NCBI GenBank assembly: GCA_015179025.1
Contig: WHUX01000266.1
Span: forward strand, 1 to 64,000
Direction of reading: 5' to 3'
From: Terfezia claveryi
Lineage: Eukaryota > Ascomycota > Pezizomycetes > Pezizales > Pezizaceae
Length of the DNA stretch: 64,000 bases
How positions within the stretch are numbered: the first letter of the stretch is position 1; each line of letters starts with the position of its first letter. A program made the position numbers and the translations under genes. This document shows, in pieces, positions 26,462-39,176 of the stretch. Below the pieces are notes generated by a model, which was not told where the DNA came from, did no database searches, and saw only the letters and a program-made list of their open reading frames with translations.

Positions 26462-28960
26462 TCAGCGTGGGAAAGGTTTCGTCGGAAGAACCTCGTGACG
26501 CAGATTTCGTAGTTGCTGATGCTGTCTCTGTGCGAGCTCCTCCACAGCCCTCTCATCTTCCTTAGACAAAACTTTGCCCCCAGCTGTATTTACGGATAGT
26601 GTCCCTGTTCCCGACGGGGTATAACCACCAACACCAAGAAGTTCCCGTGCCATTTCCCTCTCACCATCAGAGAGCAAAGCATATTTCACAGCTAGTTTCT
26701 TCTTATGTTTGGGTGTGTGCTTTTTACCACAGTGGTGCTTGCGCTGGAGCGGGAGCTGTAGTGTCTTAAAAGCATTTGTCTGGACATTCTCTGGAGTCGG
26801 GGAAGGCGAAAGGGATGGGGAGGTAGCGGCCTGACACCTTTTGCTTTTTTAAGTTCTCATCACTTTTTAGTGGAGAAGTCCTTCTTCCCTGGGCTATGTA
26901 CACGTGATTCATTATTACCCTCATCTTCTGCAAAATTCGCCTTGGCGACGTCCACAGATCCTCCTATAGGGATTAAAGTCTCTGCTTCGTTCACCTCGGA
27001 AGTAATTTTCCCTTCCAGATATGTTTGATTTACCTCTCCGGTCACCCAAAGCACAGCATACCCAAGACCGAGCTGTGCGAGAGGTAAATAATTTTTGCTC
27101 CCAGCGAGAACGAATCTCCCAACTTCTCCATTGTAATCCCGTGTCTCTTTGATCGTCTGACTGACCTGATCCCAGTTTTCCCACTAGGCGCTCAAAATGG
27201 TTTTTGTCTCCCATTCTTTCGATCCACAGATGGGGAATGTTCCTGGCTGAGCCAAGGTGGTCGGGGGAATCGGGAAATCAGATGTAGCATGGGCATTTCG
27301 ATTCTTCAAGTTTTAACTTATTTACGAAATTCTCTCACTAGTTGCACTTACCCCAAGACCAGATATCCATCTGTAGAGATAAAAAAGTAAAACCTCTCAA
27401 ATCATATCTGCTGCTACACTGGCCTCAGAAGCTGCTTCTCCCTGTTGAGACCTTTCTTCCAATTAGTCGGGACCTTTCACTCGGCCCTTTTCCAGAAGCT
27501 TAGTTGACGCCTGTATCATCCTCTCTTCTTTCACAGCCGCGGTCTTCTTTTCACTATCGTATTCTCGAGCGTTCGCCCACTCCGAAAGTATCAGCATAAT
27601 GTCAATTCGTAGCTCTTGCTGCATCTTATCACCACTTTCCTCTTCTGATTCACTGATATTTCTGCCCTCCTCATTCAATTTTTCTTCACCTTCTACGCCT
27701 TCCTCTGCCAATAATAATGTGATAACCACTTCTGTAAATTTGAGACTACCCACGAGTTTAGTAATAGGATTACCTGCCTTACGTGCATTGTTAATCATTA
27801 TGTCGAACCAATTCCATCAACACCTTGATATAGGAGAAAGTTGACTGAAGCAATTGCTTCCTCAACCTTCTATAAGGTCTGTTTAGAAGCCTGGGCTTTG
27901 CGCTCATTGAGTGTTTGGACGCTCCGTAGAGTATTCACACGGGATTGATTTCTGACCGTGCCAAGGTGAGCTTTTTCACTCAGCAAGTTTACGATCTTGT
28001 AACCGTGTGGTCAGCTTTTGCGACTCAATCAGGAGAACTAGCCGAGATTTCGTCAGTGAAGTTGTCGTATTGAAACCATCATCGCCTTTTTTTCAACTAC
28101 GGTCCATTCTCCACTGGCTCTTCATCCTCAAACAACTGATCTATCTCTCCAAAGCTACTTCCTTCTTCTTGCTCTTAGGCTTGCCCCCCTCATCCTCTCC
28201 TGCAAGTCGTGGCTTGCGCTGCTTCGCCACGATATAACCACTGACTCCCTGTCTTACTTGTAACCTCCTCGATAGCCTTCTGCGCTTCTGCAAAGGCTTG
28301 GAGAGCTTCGTCAATCAGTGTATTGTCTTTTAGAACATCTTTCGCACGGAGCTCCGGGTCCATCCCAACGATGCTTAGTGCATCCTCAATAAAGGCTGGT
28401 GAGAACTCGGGTATTTTTGGGCTCAGCAACCGCTTGAGTGAATCTTCTCCTTTTTTCTTGAATTTCTTTCCTTATACCAGCTCTTTTTTGCCCTTCTTCC
28501 CCGGCTCCTCCAGTAGAGCAGGAGCTTCCTCCACATCTTGTTCACCTTCAGCGGGTAGTGGCTTAGCTTCAGCGGTTCATGACCATCTGTCGATCTCTAG
28601 TTATGGTACACTCTCGGCCTTCTGCGACAGATATGGAGGGCCAACTTTTGTCTCCCCTCGCCCTCCTTCACCAGCCGTAAACCATCTTCAGGACAGCAAT
28701 ACAAATGCCACCTCTTCATTCACGAAAACCACATTTCCTCCTGCATAAAACTCAAGATCCAGCCGATAATTTCCATCAGAAAATGTAAATTCCAAAAGTT
28801 GACGAAGGCTAGTAAGCCGTCTAGTGCGGAGATGCTTTCGAAGACGTGCAACGAGGGAGGAAGGGGAAGTTGATGTTGTTCGGGAGAAAGCCGTCAGCTG
28901 GCAACGAAACTAGAATTCGATGGTTACTATTTGGTAGGGCGAATTTGAGAACGAAGATTC
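26462..28960 (-). pseudogene. rqc2: Decayed copy of RQC2/NEMF (ribosome quality control, NFACT family)
   Basis: Reading down the minus strand, pieces appear in the order expected for Rqc2/NEMF but in shifting frames. They are: IFVLKFALPN near 28950; SRTTSTSPSSLVARLRKHLR near 28890-28830; EFTFSDGNYRLDLEFYAGGN near 28790-28735; a helical NFACT-N part (28190-28429); GQKLTTRL near 28020; GNPITKLV and WANAREYDSEKKTAAVKEE (27463-27798); YFFISTDGYLVLG near 27360; AQLGLGYAV near 27060; and KYALLSDGEREMARELLG near 26660. The true N-terminus and much of the C-terminal part are missing. Frameshifts and stops are too many for splicing to explain. In the family, Rqc2 binds stalled 60S subunits and recruits tRNA for CAT-tailing. 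A functional copy presumably lies elsewhere. Confidence 0.85.
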
Positions 28961-28970
28961 GCTGATATTA

Positions 28971-29012
28971 GTCTGGTTGGCACAAGCCCCTCCAACAGGG
29001 AATGTGGTCTGG
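28971..29012. mobile_element. MITE terminus of the GTCTGGTTGGC family beside the RQC2 relic
   Basis: The sequence GTCTGGTTGGCAC preceded by TA starts 11 bases beyond the last recognisable RQC2 residue codons. It continues AAGCCCCTCC..GGAATGTG, which is also found at 40381-40420. No clear partner TIR is seen; a related internal block (AGTCTCGATCAGACCCT) occurs at about 29352, so a decayed element may extend to there. Confidence 0.6.
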
Positions 29013-30534
29013 TTAGCAGCCCGGGGAGCTAAGTGTTCTTGTGTCTCGGATCTGAGCTGGGACAGGGACTTGGCTCACTGAAGATATATCAGTGAGTGTA
29101 TCGTAAGCAATGACCTAGGTAGCTACTAATCATTAGCGAGGAAGAATTTGGGGACAGATCAAGGGATGTAAATCGCTGCTTCATGTGATGCTATTGCCCT
29201 CGCTTTCCTTCTACTTTTTTAACTTTATTTTTTTCTTCCCCGTTCCAGTACCTCTGCGGGGCTGATGTAGCTGGGGAACATCAACGTCATGACGCTGGGC
29301 ACCGGTAGCTGTCTTACTTATTTTAACTTAGTAAGCTGTTACATAGTTGTAGTCTCGATCAGACCCTGGTAGCATAGTTGGTACTTACATATTGTAGCAA
29401 ATGTTAGCTGGGAAACAAAGATGGAAAACAAAAGCAATCTACAACGGACCCTGTCTCCGTCTAACAAGATCGACTGCCTTGCTGATTTATCTCGGGCCTA
29501 AACGTATGCAACCCTCCCCTCCCGCGGAGTTGGTGACTGCGCGGACTACCACACTAACTGCGCGGAGTTCCAGCGTCATTGAGCAAAAAAAAATTGAATC
29601 TTGATGCACAGCTTGGCGTTTACGCAAATTAACTCGGCCTTTTTCCGATAGCCGACAGTCCAACGACATCATTTTCGGACGGACGTTATGCATCCGAAAC
29701 GGGCCTTGATGTCGGTGTGATCCAGTCAAGATGAAGGAAGAAAGGCCGCTCTCGAACACTCAATTGCAAAAACAACGCTGTCTGCTATACCAAAACAAAT
29801 GACAGGTTGCTACCCGGACACATCTGAACCAGTGTCTGTCGCACATTCTGGGGGGATCGAGGTGGCCTAGAGTGTTCGGCGACAAGACACAAGCGTTTTG
29901 CTGTTGATTAAGAGATGGGCAAAGGAGGGGCGATGATGAGATGGGGTGGGGGCTTCCATGCGGCATCGAACGGGCTCGATGGTGCGTCGAATGTGAGGCG
30001 AGGTTAAACCCCCACCGTGCGGAACGTCGCATGCCTAATGGGATCACATCCTGATGCTTTGGTTGGCCCTCAGGATTACACCAAGCTATTCAGTAAACAT
30101 GAGGTATCGCTTTGAGAAAAAGAAACGTTCCCAGCTTTATTCGGGTAACATAGTAAAACAGTCCCGTGCCTGACATGTTTGCACGCCTGGGCTCGCTGAG
30201 ATTTCAAAGCCCGCGGGGAATAGTTACTGGAGTAGTGGGGTTTTAAATTCGAATTCGGGATATCATTAATATTACCCGCTACTATCAACCGTGATCTTAA
30301 AAACTAAAAAAAACCCTCACTCAGTTGACTAAGAAGTAGATCTGGCTCCACTTGACCCCTCATCGTCACATATATCATCATACCTCGCCCCCTTCATACT
30401 AAAACGTCTCCTTCTCCCCATCCATCCTCATCAACTAACATCATCATCACTTTTGGAATCCTTTCTCGACAGAAGTTGCTAGACATAACACACTCACATA
30501 CAAAACCTAAAGGGATCCTGAATATTCAAGCACA
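29013..30534. other. Region upstream of the 6-phosphogluconate dehydrogenase gene
   Basis: No gene is seen in 29013-30300. The last 200 bases before the start codon (30340-30534) are rich in C and T with repeated ATCATC, as is common in fungal promoter and 5' leader regions. Confidence 0.5.
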
Positions 30535-32733
30535 ATGTCTAATGACAATAAGGCAGTGTGAGTTCCCTCTTTACGAACTTTGCAGTGGGGTTCTTTGGGG
30601 CGTCGTAACGCCCCTCCCCTTATCACAACCAGCAAAAAAATTCCCATCTCCACAGTCAAACTCGGAATTGAGAAAGGCTGTGTGTTTGGAAAGCTTCAGT
30701 TCCGCATTTCGTTCATGAATGTGAACAAAAAGTAGTGATTGATCTTTGGCTGACGATAGAGAGCGCCTGGCGGGCATTGCCCGGAGGTTTGCGCATTCTC
30801 CGCAACCTAGTGGCGGTTAGTACTTTATTCCCATCCAGGGTTCGAAGGAGGGGGGCACGGGGGCCGGTCCCAGACCAGCACCCAATCGACATCATCACCA
30901 GGTATAGGTTATATAGAGCGAGCTGATCAATGTGTTTATTAGATCTCGGCCTTATTGGCTTGGCTGTCATGGGGCAGGTACGAATCACTTTTGCCCACTA
31001 CAAACTCGTCAACTAGCTAATATTCATCTTAAAGAACTTGATCTTGAACGCTGCCGACCATGGTACGCTCGACCCATCAAGCTTGTGCTGTCGAAGGGAT
31101 GCTAAATTATTCCATCAGGCTTTACCGTCGTTGCGTTCAACCGAACTGTTTCCAAGGTCGACGACTTTTTGGCAAAAGAGGCCAAGGGTAAGAGTGTCCG
31201 AGTTTCCATATGTTCTTATGTGGTGATGTTAACTTCATAAATTCAGGCAAGTCCATCATTGGTGCTCACTCCATCCAGGATCTTTGTGAGAAGCTCAAGA
31301 GCCCACGCCGAATTATGCTCCTCGTCAAGGCTGGTCCCGCTGTCGATGACTTCATCGCTGCTCTCTTGCCCTTCCTTTCTCCCGGCGATATCATCATTGA
31401 TGGAGGCAACTCTCACTTTCCCGACTCCAATCGCCGCACCAAGTACCTTGCTGAAAAGAAGATTCGCTTTGTCGGTGCTGGTGTCTCCGGTGGTGAGGAG
31501 GGTGCCCGATATGGTCCTTCTTTGATGCCTGGAGGAAACGAGGAGGCCTGGCCGTATATCAAGGATATATTCCAGAGCATTGCCGCCAAGTCTGATGGTG
31601 AGGCATGTTGTGAATGGGTTGGCGATGAGGGCGCTGGACACTTCGTTAAGATGGTCCACAATGGAATTGAGTATGGTGACATGCAGCTCATTTGCGAGGT
31701 AAATTTCATGCGGCCCCAGTACAAAGGGACATTATCTGACCCGTTTCTTAGGCCTATGACATCATGAAGCGTGGTCTTGGTATGACCAACAGCGATATCG
31801 GCGACGTCTTTACTCGATGGAACACTGGTGTCCTCGACTCCTTCCTCATTGAGATCACCAGGGATATCATGAAGTACAATGACCCAGCCGACGGAACTCC
31901 TTTGGTTGAAAAGATCCTCGATGCTGCTGGTCAAAAGGGTACCGGAAAGTGGACCGCAATCAACGCTCTCGACTTGGGAATGCCAGTCACCCTTATTGGT
32001 GAGTCCGTGTTCGCTAGGTGTCTCTCCAGCATCAAGCAGGAACGTATTAGAGCTAGCGAGCTCTTAGACGGACCGGATGTCAAGCCTGAGGTTGCTGACC
32101 AGCAGGCCTTCATCGATGACCTTGAGCAGGTATATGACGTTCAATGGCATAGTGATTCCAATAATCCGCTAATGCTTCTTTAGGCTCTCTATGCCAGCAA
32201 GATCATCTCATACGCTCAGGGTTTCATGTTGATCCGTGAAGCTGCTAAGGAGTATGGATGGAAGTTGAACAACCCTGCCATTGCTCTCATGTGGCGTGGT
32301 GGATGCATCATTCGATCCGTCTTTCTAGCTGATATCACAAAGGCCTACCGTGCCAACCCTCAACTTGAGAACTTGCTGTTCGACAACTTCTTCCGCACTG
32401 CTATCCACAAGGCTCAGCCTGGCTGGAGGAGAGCTGTCGGTAAGGCAATTGAGTGGGGCATTCCAACCCCATGTTTCTCCACTGCCCTCTCTTTCTACGA
32501 TGGATACAGGACCAAGAGGCTTCCTGCCAACTTGCTACAGGCTCAGAGGGACTACTTCGGTACGTGGATATCACATGATATCGGCTTCGCAAGTGCTAAT
32601 GCCATACCTAGGTGCCCACACCTTCCGTGTCAACCCAGACTGCGCTAGCGAGACCCTTCCCGTTGGCAAGGACATTCACATCAACTGGACCGGGAGGGGT
32701 GGCAATGTGTCTGCTTCGACATACCTTGCTTAG
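30535..32733 (+). CDS. gnd1: 6-phosphogluconate dehydrogenase, decarboxylating
   Basis: The enzyme oxidises 6-phosphogluconate to ribulose 5-phosphate, giving NADPH in the cytosolic pentose phosphate pathway. Well-supported exons are 30943-30977, 31035-31062, 31119-31187, 31247-31698, 31752-32129, 32184-32559 and 32612-32733. They encode the Rossmann segment [20 protein letters not shown], the NRT loop, [10 protein letters not shown], the signature [19 protein letters not shown], the catalytic loop [19 protein letters not shown], the [16 protein letters not shown] helix with catalytic Lys, and the C-terminal helical domain to [11 protein letters not shown]. Length is about 490 residues, normal for the family. 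ATG at 30535 (MSNDNKA) followed by a GTGAGT donor at 30558 is the likely start, but joining it directly to 30943 leaves the frame off by one. A small extra exon may lie in 30560-30940. Confidence 0.95.
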
Positions 32734-33788
32734 ATGCGTTGCTGTGATTTCCTTATGATTGTGATTGTAACGTATTAGTTTGCAGATGTGGGGGCAGTCA
32801 GAAGCCGCCAGACATTTGCGCCCTGTTTCCTTTGTTATTCTCTCGGTTGGGGTTATTTCTCTACTTATTGTAACACCTCTTGTTGTAAAAGCATCCTTTC
32901 ATTTACTCTGGTGTGAAATCAGAGCGGGGTTCAAGGGTCATGTTTTGATTCCACTGGTAAAGGAACATGCGCCCGTGGAAGGCGTAGACTATCGGTAGTT
33001 GGAAAAGGGAAAAATTCAAGGGAAGATACAGCCAGAGTCCAATTATCCAAAGGAATCCAGAAATTGTGAATTTGCGGCTTTATCAATGAATGTAGTTGAG
33101 ATCCCAACTTTCGAGCCGTGCCATAGAATACTACATGTGTGCTGACAAGTGCGGCCCCATTTTATGATCGAGGCACTCATACTCACCTTCGCCATCACCA
33201 TCGCAAATTGTGGGGGCCTCTGAACCCTTTCCCTCAGTGGAACTGTCCTATCCTTTTACCTTCCTTCCCCCTGTCATGGGACTCTGATCGGCTGTGAGGC
33301 TTCTCGTGATTCACCTTGGGCGCCACTAACTAACCCGTTGAGAGTTTAACTACCGTCGTTTCATCATCCCTCAGTCAATAGTACAATTGACAATACCACC
33401 GTCCAACGACGCTCCAGTAACGTTCCAGGGACACATCCCGCCAACGACAACCTGTCTTTCTAATACCCCTCCTTCCCTTCCCCCTTCCTCCCCCTCCCCC
33501 TTCCTCCCCCTTCTCCCCTTCTCCGCCATCACGCCGGTGCGGCAGCAACAACCCCGTGCAAAGAGGTGCCTGCGTGCCAAACAGGCGTTTCCGGGAAGTA
33601 ATTCGTTCGGCACTTTCCTTCAGCGGCTTTTTGGGTAGTTGTCGGGAATCGAGTTTCCTTTCGTTGCTTTTTTTTTTTTGTTGTTGTACTCCACGTTTTT
33701 GTGCTTTTCTTGAGCGATTGAGTTTGGAATTTTGTTATTCAGCAAGAGGGTATACTACGAAGCGGGAACATTTACGAAACCGAGCAAT
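32734..33788. other. Spacer between 6-phosphogluconate dehydrogenase and LSM12-like genes
   Basis: This holds the 3' end of one gene and the 5' leader of the next, both on the plus strand. A marked pyrimidine tract lies at 33460-33530. No further gene is seen. Confidence 0.6.
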
Positions 33789-34780
33789 GGACGGGCGGCG
33801 ACAATCTGGCACGGGGGGGAGAGGAAGTGGGGTGGTTACCCCCAGTGGTGGGGCAGGTGGGGCCCTGGCTGGAGGGCAAGTTGGAGCGGGGGGGCTTACG
33901 GGGGGTACGGAGTGGGTGGTGGGAACGAAGTGAGTTTCCCTCTTGACACCCCATGAGCCTGGCCCCTATCTCCTCACCCCCAGCCTCCAATTGCGGGAAG
34001 TGGGCCAAGGGTGAGCGAGCAATTGACTGATTTCTATTCCCGCTAGGGTCCGACTTACCACTATCATCGACGAAACCTACGAAGGCACCATCTTCGCCTA
34101 CGACTCCAGCACCAACACTGTCTCTATCGCACAACAGCCCACCAATACCTCCCCCCCCCTTGGCCCCTCAAACGGCACCTTCACACCCCCCCCACCACCC
34201 AACAACCCCAAGACTACCGCATCATCAAAATCTCCTTCCTCAAAGAAGTCACCGTCCTCTCTCGCGCTCCCCCAACTCCCACCCTCACCAACCCCTCCGG
34301 CACCTCCCTCGGCCCATTCACTTCTCTCTACCCCCCATCAACCCAATCTCTCTCCCGCTGGTCCTCGATCGCGAGAAAGCCGCTGTCAAGGCCGAAAGCG
34401 AGCGATACGCGACTAGAGGTGTGGGAGTCACGAAAGAAGCTCAGGATGTATTCGATGCGTTGAATAGGACGATGCAGTGCCGCTGGCAGGGGAAGACCAT
34501 TGTCGTGGTGGATGCGATGGTGGCTGTGGAGGAGCCGTATACGCCAGAAAGTTGTAGGAGCTTGGGTGCGGCCCAACCGGGGACGGGCGGGGCTCAGGGG
34601 GGAGAGAGAGCGTTAGGGAGGGTTAGGAAAGTGGTGAGTGCTTACCCTTTCTTCTTCTCCTGCCTTGGGGCACTTGTAGAGGGTGTCAATAGCTAACTGT
34701 TCTTGCATAATATATAGCTCGAGGGCGAACGTCGGCGACTAGAGGAGAAGAGAAAAGGTACACCCGTACCCACCTCTTAA
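33789..34780 (+). CDS. lsm12: LSM12-like protein (N-terminal LSM fold plus AD domain), with two apparent frameshifts
   Basis: Exons are 33789-33929, 34047-34633 and 34718-34780, all with GT..AG joins. The N-terminus is Gly-rich. It is followed by an Sm-like strand set (TTIIDETYEGTIFAYD, NTVSIAQ, then DYRIIKISFLKEVTVLSR) and a helical AD domain (GVGVTKEAQDVFDALNRTM, CRWQGKTIVVVDAMV, EPYTPESCRSLG) ending GERRRLEEKRK. LSM12 family proteins bind RNA and ataxin-2/Pbp1 complexes. Family homology jumps frame twice, between C runs at 34151-34190 and at 34331-34336. Each jump is repaired by one more C, so both are probably sequence errors; if real, the gene is broken. The neighbour upstream is co-oriented but separated by 1 kb. 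Confidence 0.8.
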
Positions 34781-35742
34781 ATATTTCCAGCTACCGCCCT
34801 CTCTGGCGAAATTGTGGGAGTATATTACGAAACTATATGAAATTACAAATAGCGTTTGGGTTACTGGGAGTGCATGGCTTCTGTTGGGTGGAGCGGGATG
34901 GAGGACGTGTGCGAGCTGAGGTGGGTATCGGGCGGGTGGGGTTAGTGGTGGGTTGGTAGACTTTAGCAGGGAAGAAGTATGGGATAGCCAAAGAAGGAGG
35001 GGGGATCGCGGTAAGGAGAGTTGGAAGTTGGGGAGGGTGTTTCACCGGAGAACCGAAGATTGGTGTTTGGCTATTTCTTTTTTTTTGGCGGAGTCACGCA
35101 TGTATCACGTGAAGGCAGATACAAGGGAGTTAGAGTACGGAATGCGGTGGGATTATGTGAAATAGTTACTGTACTACATAAACTACTACTTCTACCCATT
35201 ACAAAAGACAACTGTTTGCAAGTATGAGGGTGAATCTAATGTGAGATACAGGCCTGGGGAATAGTCCAAGTACAGCAGGGCCAAGGAATATGATATGATG
35301 TAGATTAGCAAAAGGAATGGATTTCCTTCCCACGAATGGATTTCCTTCCCTCGAATCCACGAATGTATTTCACGCAAGATCAATCAAGGCTTACTAGCCC
35401 ATGATAAGAATACGCACACATAATTAACCCTTCTGGAATCGAGGCTTCTAAAGGCATTCTATTGAAGCAATTACTACCTGCCGCTAACTGGTATCCATTC
35501 CATACAAATTACCATCCGTCGCACCACCTTAAACATAGCCTGGTTCCGTAAACATTCAGTGAGCTCGGAGAAGTCTATACCTGTTCCTAACCGAGCAAAA
35601 CAACATCAAAATATAATCTTTTAACCGCTCATCAACCAGGAAATAATAGCCCAATCCAGTACCCAGCACTAGAAACCATATTGACCAAATAAACAAATAT
35701 AACCTTAGGATTACGCGGAGAGAACAAAACAAAATCGGGTAA
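34781..35742. other. Convergent intergenic region
   Basis: This lies between the 3' ends of the LSM12-like (+) and glutamate dehydrogenase (-) genes. A direct repeat of AATGGATTTCCTTCCC occurs at about 35316-35350. No gene is seen. Confidence 0.6.
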
Positions 35743-38700
35743 TCATGCTATCGCGAGTTTTGAGTTGGAACGGGCCGACAGAGCCTTCATCTTCTTGCTC
35801 ATAAAGTCAAAGAAGGAGAATTGTGATGGTGCGCTTCCGTGCTCATAGATGAACCTCGAGGCAAGGTAACTTCCAAAAACAGCCCTAAGGTAGTTCTCTG
35901 GAACTCTCTTCAAAATCGTGTCCAAGCCAATCTTTTGTAAAAGTAGCTTGGGAAGAGCTTCCTCGAGAATAGCTGCCCTCAATGGGACATTATCCCACAA
36001 TTCACTTTTTTGGAGCTCTTCATCAAGTTTCGTGATGGCAACACTGAGTTCATCGGAGAGTATTGACCTTGGCTTCCCAGTGGCTGCGTGTTCTCGCCAG
36101 ATAGCCTCGAACTCAAGGGCTGCATTACGCTTAATGACCTCCTGTACAGCCTTGACATATTCCTTGTAAAAAACAGGTATCACCCCGTTATTGATGCACA
36201 TGTGCTCGAGGAAACCAGCGTCATCAAAAGCGAGGGCAGCAAGGACCTCCATAGACGACGATGTCACACCACCTTTGTTTGCAGATGCATCCTTGAAAAG
36301 GATACATCCGGCCTTCTCCAGTCGTAATTTGGCATCTTGTGTGATGAAGAGGTTGGCACCTTCGATGATGTAAGGGATTGTAGACTTCCCATCGACGATT
36401 AGTTTACCAACGTTGCTGAGATCAATTGCTTCTGGCCGACCTCCACATGGTGTGAACGTTTCATACTGGCCACCACGTAGGTGGAAAGTGTTTCTGAATA
36501 TCATACCGTTATTCACGACTTCTCCTGATGGGAGCTTGACGTCGGTCTCGTCCACCAATATACGGTAACCCTTCGGTGAAAGCTTCGCCAGGTTAAACTC
36601 TGATATCATTACCCTCTTCTTTGCAAGCCTGACTAGCTCTTGGCGGTCAATTCCATTGGGATCAACCAGGACACCGGATCCATCAACAATAGCAGTGTAC
36701 TTCTCATTGCTAAGAAGAATTTCGTTAGAACCAAGATCACCGTCAGGCCCACCAGTTTGCATTTTCCTGACGTGGGCAGGATTTATGCTGAGTTTCTTAT
36801 AGATTCCCTTTACGAACTCACGGACTGACAGAGAAGTCATTCCGTAAACGTCGTGCGGGATACCGCCAAGGCTCGGGCTCTTTCCAGTGAAGAAAGATTT
36901 CCACCATACAGCGCCACGAGTTCTTGCATGCTCCGTTGCCCAATCCACAAGATTTGCTGTATTCTCGTCTGGGCCCAAGAACAGGATCTCTGGTTGTTTG
37001 TGGAGGTCCACGATCGGGTCCTTTATGCCAGGGCTGTTTGCGGGGAGGAGCAAGTCAAGGATGGAATCGATATACTTCTGGAAGGCCTGGATAGCTTTAT
37101 CCTGATGATCTGCATCCAAGAGAACAACGCCCTTGCTTCCGCCTTCTGGGATATCCTTGTTCTTCCGCTGTTGGGTGTTTGCAAGATTGTAATTTTCGTC
37201 AAAAATGTTGCGGACATTGATGGCATAGAACTCCCGGTTTCTGCTTTTCACAATGCGAATACCACCTCGGGCAATATCTCTGAAGCGCTGTAGAATTATT
37301 AGTCAATACTCATAAATCATTTAAACAAGATGGCTTACCAGGTGGAACCCTCTGAATTCGGTTCCAATAACCAAGAACATCCCATACAACGGTTGCGGAT
37401 ATTCCACGGAAGGCAGGAAAGACGGATTTAGACGGAAGCTCAACGCAACTTTCGTAGGGGTATAGAAGTTAGTCTTCAACACATGCCTGTTGAAAACCAT
37501 GAAAGCATCCATGACCATTGCTTGGTGGTCATTAGCGACCTTCCTGCGGATAAGATCATGAATCTCTTGATCAGTTAGGACCCGGTCCACTTGTAACCTG
37601 AGAAAACTCAAAGTTGGCAGGAGTTCGTTATTCTCCCCTCGGGATTGTACGTAGTGAACGTCCGCAAATTGAAGGTAAAGGGACCGGACAAGATCTGGGT
37701 ATTGGTTAATGATCTCAAAAATATACTCGGATGTGAACGTCTCTTGGCGGAGACGGCGTTTGATCTTGGTTAAAACCTCCACATGCATGGGGTTATTGCT
37801 ATCCAGCAGTGATGCCAGGGAAGTATATTCCGAGCCCAACCTATTCAAGAAATGCCCAATGAAAATGCAAACGCAGTGTGCATAAATGGTCTCTTGCAAG
37901 CTCAGGGCACCTTCAACGAAATGGGCCTGAAATTTGTTTTGGGGCAGGCAGTAGAGAAGGGAAACCTCCTTCATGATCTGGTAGATGGACGCTTCGATTT
38001 GTGGGAATTGACGACCTGGGAAACTAGCTTCCATAATGCTCTGAGGGAGAGGACGTAAATAAATGGACATCACGGTAATACCACTGGAAAATTGCTCTAC
38101 TCCATGTTAGTGATATTTACGAAAATTCAGAGCATTGGGTTTCCTCACCAACATATTTTCGAGCACTGGTAACACCATAGTAGTGGTAGAGGTCACTCAA
38201 TGCACTGAACAAGCCAACTGCACTCCTCTGTTTGTAACCAACAACCAGACGTTTCTCCCGTGTACCCTCAACATCAAACATTTCAATCACTGGTCCACTG
38301 CGGGTTATGACACTATTGACTATGTTTTGATAAATCTCTTTTGTGTTTTCTGACACTTTCTCCAGGAATGCTTTGTCTGAGATCACAGACAAGTCTGTCT
38401 CATTTGGTGGGGGTTTGGATTGACAAAGTCACATTTGTAGACGAAGTAGCAGCGGAGCTGTTGTACCGAATTTGGGAGCTGTGACGACGAACGGAAGGTT
38501 TCCACACGATATGCCTTCTCAGGATTCGACGAGTTAAGATATTTCTCGTCAATTCGCTGTTCGTATCGTGGCCCAGAGAGAACCGAAACACCAGGAGTGG
38601 AAGTATCGATGTACACGGCATGATCTAGGCTCTGTAAATTTCATTTATTCCAGAGTGATGAGAGGAGTAAAATATCTACCTTCAGCTTCACGGTCAAGAC

Positions 38701-39176
38701 GAATCTCAAGACGCTTGTCATCTCGGGAGTATGCTGCTACTTTCCCAGCGTACAAGCTAAGGATATGATTGACAAGAGATCCTACAGACTCTGAGCGGAA
38801 GTACAAATCTAGGAAACAATTAGGATTGCTTAAGCTAAAGTTTGTAATCAGGAAGGGTACTAACCATCAATACCAAGGGCTGTGTAGAACCATTGGACCT
38901 CAGTTTCTATGAGCTCTGGGGGAATAAACCCCTTTGCTTCAAGAGCGTCCATCACTAGGACAAAATCAGCTTCAGGAAAATGCAGCAGTGTGAAGGGGAT
39001 TTCGAGGCCAAACCTTCTTCCATCTGCTTCTCTTTGCCTTCGAAAACGGGAGTAACGTAACCGGTGGCATCTGTGCTGGCTATTCTGCCCTTTCCGCCCA
39101 AGCTCAAGTGTGTGGGGTTTGGAGATGGTGTATTGAACCGGGCGTCTGAGGCCAACAAGGCTGCTCTGTCTGCCAT
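35743..39176 (-). CDS. gdh2: NAD-specific glutamate dehydrogenase, large fungal type
   Basis: The enzyme oxidatively deaminates glutamate to 2-oxoglutarate and ammonium with NAD and is used when glutamate is a nitrogen or carbon source. Exons are 39176-39014, 38954-38865, 38808-38680, 38631-38149, 38096-37339 and 37287-35743, about 1,010-1,020 residues. Visible parts: TPVFEGKEKQM near the start, EVQWFYTALGIDDLYF, LRCYFVYKCDF, DLYHYYGVTSARKYV, RFRDIARGGIRIVKSR, the catalytic-domain KGVVLLD block, LGPDENTANLVDWA, GTRG-like ARTRGAVWWKS, and IIEGANLFITQDAKLRLE with FKDASANKGGVTSSSMEVLAALA. Two one-base oddities exist. The G run at 38409-38413 is one base short, breaking the frame inside exon 4. 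The exon 3/exon 4 junction is also off by one. Their shifts cancel downstream, so both need raw-read support. Homology is unambiguous. Confidence 0.95.

Noticed and set aside
33387..33638. Pro/Ser-rich frame before the LSM12-like gene
   Set aside because: It is a translation of a pyrimidine tract in the likely 5' leader.
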